Origin: Nocardioides sp. | Lineage (GTDB): Bacteria > Actinomycetota > Actinomycetes > Propionibacteriales > Nocardioidaceae | Direction: 5' to 3' | NCBI GenBank assembly: GCA_003519585.1 | Contig: DOWL01000045.1 | Location: 1 to 16,773 of the forward strand | Length of the DNA: 16,773 nt | Shown: positions 14,404 through 16,773 of the stretch, piece by piece | How positions within the stretch are numbered: the stretch's first letter is position 1 | How the letters are laid out: every line of letters starts with the position of its first letter | Translations under genes and position numbers: made by a program | The notes under the pieces: model-generated | Told to the model about the DNA's origin: nothing | Seen by the model: only the letters and a program-made list of their open reading frames with translations | Databases searched by the model: none

Positions 14404-14529
14404 ACGGTGGCTGAGGTGCGAGCTTGCGAGCCTCGAAGCCTCCGCAGGGAAGTTACATGGGCGAGTAGAAGCCCCGGCTTCCGCGGCTTCGAGGCTCGGC
14501 CGTGGACGGCCTCACACCTCAGCCACCGT
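14404..14529. repeat. Palindromic repeat element B
   Basis: This nested inverted repeat lies between convergent genes. Perfect 15-bp outer arms are ACGGTGGCTGAGGTG (14404-14418) and its complement (14515-14529). Perfect 13-bp inner arms are GAGCCTCGAAGCC (14428-14440) and its complement (14485-14497). They enclose a 44-nt core (14441-14484). A further hairpin, GGCCGT-GG-ACGGCC (14498-14511), sits between the right arms. The core aligns with the A1 core: TCC.CAGG.AAG..AC.TGG and AGCC.CGGCTT are shared. The arms differ from A1 by paired changes. It could act as a bidirectional terminator, though no T-tract is present. Confidence 0.8.
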
Positions 14530-14544
14530 CAGGTGACGGGTGGT

Positions 14545-16161
14545 TCAGGACGCCGAGAAGTCCGAGGTATGCCACCCGGTCGCGCCGTCGGGAAGCACGT
14601 CCTGCTCGACGCCGGTCTGCACGTTGCCGAGCTTGTCGACCGCGCGGACCTGCACGGTGTGGTCGCCCTGCTCGACCGGCGCGGTCCCCTTCCACTGGAC
14701 CCACGTGTCGTCGGTGGGCCCGGGCGCGATCTCGGCGGATATCCAGTCGCCGCCGTCGACCGCGAACTCGACCCCCTCGATGCCGGTGTGCTGGGCCCAC
14801 GCGACCCCGCCGAAGGTCACCTGGCCGCTCGGCACCTCCGCTCCTGAGCGGGGTACGTCGATCCGCGACGACAGCTTGACCGGGCCCTGCTCGCTCCACC
14901 CACGCTCCGTCCAGTACGCCGAGATGTCGTCGAACGACGTGACCTCCATGTCGACCACCCACTTGCACGCCGACACATAGCCGTAGAGCCCCGGCACGAT
15001 GGTCCGGACCGGGAACCCGTGCTCGATCGGCAGCGGCGAACCGTTCATCGCCACCGCCAGCATCGCGTTGCGGTTGTCGGTCAGCGCGGCGAGTGGAGTG
15101 CCGCAGGTCCACCCGTCCTCGGAGGTCTGGAGGACTGCGTCGGCGCCCGGCTGTGGTCCGGCCTCTGCGAGCAGGTCGGCCAGCCGCACGCCGCTCCACC
15201 AGGCGTTGCCGATCAGCGGCCCACCCACCTCGTTGGAGACGCAGTTGAGGGTGATCCAGGCCTCGGTGAACTGCCGTTCGATCAGCTCCGCGTAGGTGAA
15301 GGTGACCACCCGGTCCACCCGACCGTGGATCCGCAGCATCCAGTCCTTGGGATCGATCGTGGGCACCACGATCGCGGTGTGGATCAGGTAGAACGAGCCG
15401 GCGTTGGTCTGCCACGGAGTGATGTCCTTGACCCCGATCCGGGCGGTGGGCGGCACCCGGGGCTCCGTGACCTGCGGCAGCCGGAGCAACCGTCGGGACT
15501 CCTCGACCTTGCGGCGCCCCTTGCCGACCACCCGGCCCACCGTGCCCACCACCACGGCGCCCGCCGCGATCAACCCCGCGCGGATCATGAAGGTACGGCG
15601 GGTGTGGTCGGCCGCCGTCGACGGCTCGGTTGATTCGCCGCCGCCGATCAGATCGACGGTCTCCGGCCCCACGGCTGGCGCCGCGTCGCCGCCGTACGCA
15701 GCCGCCAGCTCGGCACGTCGGAGCGGTTCGGTGAGCAGGGAGAGCGTGACCAGCCAGGTCACGAAGCCGACTGCGACCGGGACCAGGTCGATGGCGGTGG
15801 CCCCGCGCTGGACGCTCACCGCGACCGCCCCGACACCGGCCAGGGCGGCGTACACCAGTGCAGGCGCCCACCAGGTCCGGCGCGCGAGTCGTCCGGCCCA
15901 GGCGAAGATCAGCCCCAGCGCCACGAAGATGCCGAGCAGCAGCAGCGGCTTGTCGAGCCGTCCGACCAGGCCGATGAGGTACTCCGCCAGCCAACCCGGC
16001 GTGAGCCTGATGACCAGTTCGGCCACGGCGACCACGGGTGACTCACGGATGGTCATCGCCATCGCCACGAAGTAGCTGGTGGCGAGGCCTGCCGCACCGG
16101 CTGTGATCCCGGCGAGCGACCACGCCCCCCGGACGGTGCTCACGTCTCGATTGTCCCTCAC
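14545..16161 (-). CDS. Membrane molybdopterin-dependent oxidoreductase, Sec/Tat dual-targeted type
   Basis: 538 aa. Four hydrophobic helices come first (~13-36, 72-90, 97-117, 123-144), then a cytoplasmic loop ending in a twin-arginine-like motif HTRRTFMIR (186-194) directly before a fifth helix (~195-212). The sulfite-oxidase-fold catalytic domain follows (~240-415), with the molybdenum-ligating cysteine C307 in [12 protein letters not shown], and an Ig-like dimerisation domain (~425-538). This matches the actinobacterial family (S. coelicolor Sco3746, from memory) in which Sec inserts the first helices and Tat exports the folded cofactor domain. Substrate is unknown. The frame opens at GTG 16161; an internal GTG at 16143, preceded by GACAAT with a six-base gap, may be the real start (532 aa). 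It is divergent from ispF. Confidence 0.93.
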   Translation of the reverse strand: MRDNRDVSTVRGAWSLAGITAGAAGLATSYFVAMAMTIRESPVVAVAELVIRLTPGWLAEYLIGLVGRLDKPLLLLGIFVALGLIFAWAGRLARRTWWAPALVYAALAGVGAVAVSVQRGATAIDLVPVAVGFVTWLVTLSLLTEPLRRAELAAAYGGDAAPAVGPETVDLIGGGESTEPSTAADHTRRTFMIRAGLIAAGAVVVGTVGRVVGKGRRKVEESRRLLRLPQVTEPRVPPTARIGVKDITPWQTNAGSFYLIHTAIVVPTIDPKDWMLRIHGRVDRVVTFTYAELIERQFTEAWITLNCVSNEVGGPLIGNAWWSGVRLADLLAEAGPQPGADAVLQTSEDGWTCGTPLAALTDNRNAMLAVAMNGSPLPIEHGFPVRTIVPGLYGYVSACKWVVDMEVTSFDDISAYWTERGWSEQGPVKLSSRIDVPRSGAEVPSGQVTFGGVAWAQHTGIEGVEFAVDGGDWISAEIAPGPTDDTWVQWKGTAPVEQGDHTVQVRAVDKLGNVQTGVEQDVLPDGATGWHTSDFSAS

Positions 16162-16199
16162 GCCCGGTGGTTCGTTACGCGGCCCACGATCGACGGGGC

Positions 16200-16721
16200 A
16201 TGATGCGGCAGGTGAGCGACCCTGGCGCCCTTCCCAGCCTGCCCCGCGTCGGCGTGGGGGTCGACGTACACCGCTTCGCCGAGGGCACGCCCCTGCACCT
16301 GGCCGGGCTGTCGTGGCCCGACGAACCGCAGGGGCTCGAGGGTCACTCGGACGCCGACGTCGCCGCGCACGCCCTCTGCGACGCGCTGCTGTCGGCGGCC
16401 GGTCTGGGCGACCTCGGCTCGCAGTTCGGTACGGCGGACCCGCAGTGGGCGGGCGCCTCCGGCTCCGCGCTACTCGAGGAGGCCGCCCGCCGGGTGCGCG
16501 CCGCCGGCTTCCGGATCGGCAACGCCGCCGTCCAGGTCATCGGCAACCGACCCAAGCTCGCCCCCCGCCGCACCGAGGCCGAAGTCGCGCTCTCCGCCGC
16601 GGCCGGAGCACCCGTCACCGTCTCCGCCACCACCACCGACGGCCTCGGCCTCACCGGCCGCGGCGAGGGCGTGGCCGCCATCGCCACGGCGCTGGTGGTC
16701 GCCGACACCGCTGCTGGTTGA
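16200..16721 (+). CDS. ispF: 2-C-methyl-D-erythritol 2,4-cyclodiphosphate synthase
   Basis: 173 aa from ATG 16200. IspF closes the cyclodiphosphate ring in the MEP pathway of isoprenoid synthesis, as a homotrimer. Divalent-metal ligands lie in GVDVHRF (Asp and His), and the family block [20 protein letters not shown] supplies the third His. The end motif [14 protein letters not shown] is typical. A second ATG at 16203 and a GTG at 16212 are equally possible starts, since no clear ribosome site or -10 decides; family proteins usually begin 5-15 residues before the GVGVDVHRF block. The last residue and the TGA come from a GGTTGAG repeat that has invaded the 3' end. ispD, its usual upstream neighbour, is absent: a divergent molybdoenzyme lies there instead. 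Confidence 0.96.
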   Translation: MMRQVSDPGALPSLPRVGVGVDVHRFAEGTPLHLAGLSWPDEPQGLEGHSDADVAAHALCDALLSAAGLGDLGSQFGTADPQWAGASGSALLEEAARRVRAAGFRIGNAAVQVIGNRPKLAPRRTEAEVALSAAAGAPVTVSATTTDGLGLTGRGEGVAAIATALVVADTAAG

Positions 16722-16773
16722 GTTGAGCCGCGAGCGCAGCGAGCGTCCCCTCCGGTGGTTGAGCCGCGAGCGC
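16716..16773. repeat. Repeat copies at the ispF 3' end, truncated by the window
   Basis: GGTTGAG (16716-16722) overlaps the ispF stop codon and is followed by TTGAGCCGCGAGCGCAGCGAGCG-type sequence (to 16745). A second start, CCTCCGGTGGTTGAGCCGCG (16749-16768), then runs off the window. CCTCCG-TGGTTGAGCC is the same left edge as elements A1 and A2, so the family continues beyond this window. The self-complementary GCGAGCGCAGCGAGCG segment is typical of such repeats. Confidence 0.75.

Overview
The window is dense, very GC-rich chromosomal DNA from an actinobacterium, most likely a Nocardioides-like member of the Propionibacteriales. This lineage call is inference from gene content: a DUF2510 protein, a DUF4032 kinase-like protein, an actinobacterial-type SoxR, a Sec/Tat dual-targeted molybdoenzyme, pieces of the ispF-cysS-rlmB neighbourhood, and GGTTGAGCC...TGTCGAAACC intergenic repeats of the kind I associate with Nocardioidaceae. 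No phage, plasmid, IS transposase or CRISPR is visible. Almost every gene is housekeeping or conserved accessory.

Layout. (1) 21-2890, minus: malQ (4-alpha-glucanotransferase) followed by a DUF2510 membrane protein, operon-like. (2) 2937-3009, minus: tRNA-Thr(TGT). (3) 3057-5519: an SDR dehydrogenase (minus) divergent from soxR (plus). They share a 54-bp promoter region with a perfect 18-bp palindrome matching the KstR-type operator. soxR is followed by a DUF4032 kinase-like gene. (4) 5520-5645: a convergent gap with two copies of a 35-bp hairpin. (5) 5646-9788, minus: cysS, rlmB and a membrane metallophosphoesterase. Two tandem copies of a palindromic element (A1, A2) lie between cysS and rlmB. 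(6) 9837-13036, minus: a signalling operon with a possible 20-codon leader ORF, a receiver-PP2C phosphatase, a CHASE3 histidine kinase and an Rcp1-like response regulator, coupled by overlapping stop/start codons. (7) 13163-14398, plus: a secreted C39-family peptidase behind three 9-bp MtrA-like direct repeats. (8) 14404-14529: palindromic element B. (9) 14545-16161, minus: a membrane molybdopterin oxidoreductase. (10) 16200-16721, plus: ispF, whose stop codon lies in a further repeat copy that runs off the window.

The best candidate for something undescribed is the repeat family. A1, A2 and B share a nested inverted-repeat architecture and a recognisably homologous core of about 43 nt. Their paired arms differ by compensatory changes, so base-pairing has been kept while sequence drifted. 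Copies supply the probable Shine-Dalgarno of rlmB and the stop codon of ispF, and touch the cysS stop. Re-inverting the segment between cysS and the ispF-side repeat would restore the ispF-cysS-rlmB order seen in other actinobacteria, which hints at a rearrangement.

A second theme is leaderless expression: five start codons lie exactly six bases after a TANNNT -10 hexamer. The ORFs antisense to these genes are frame shadows and are not annotated.
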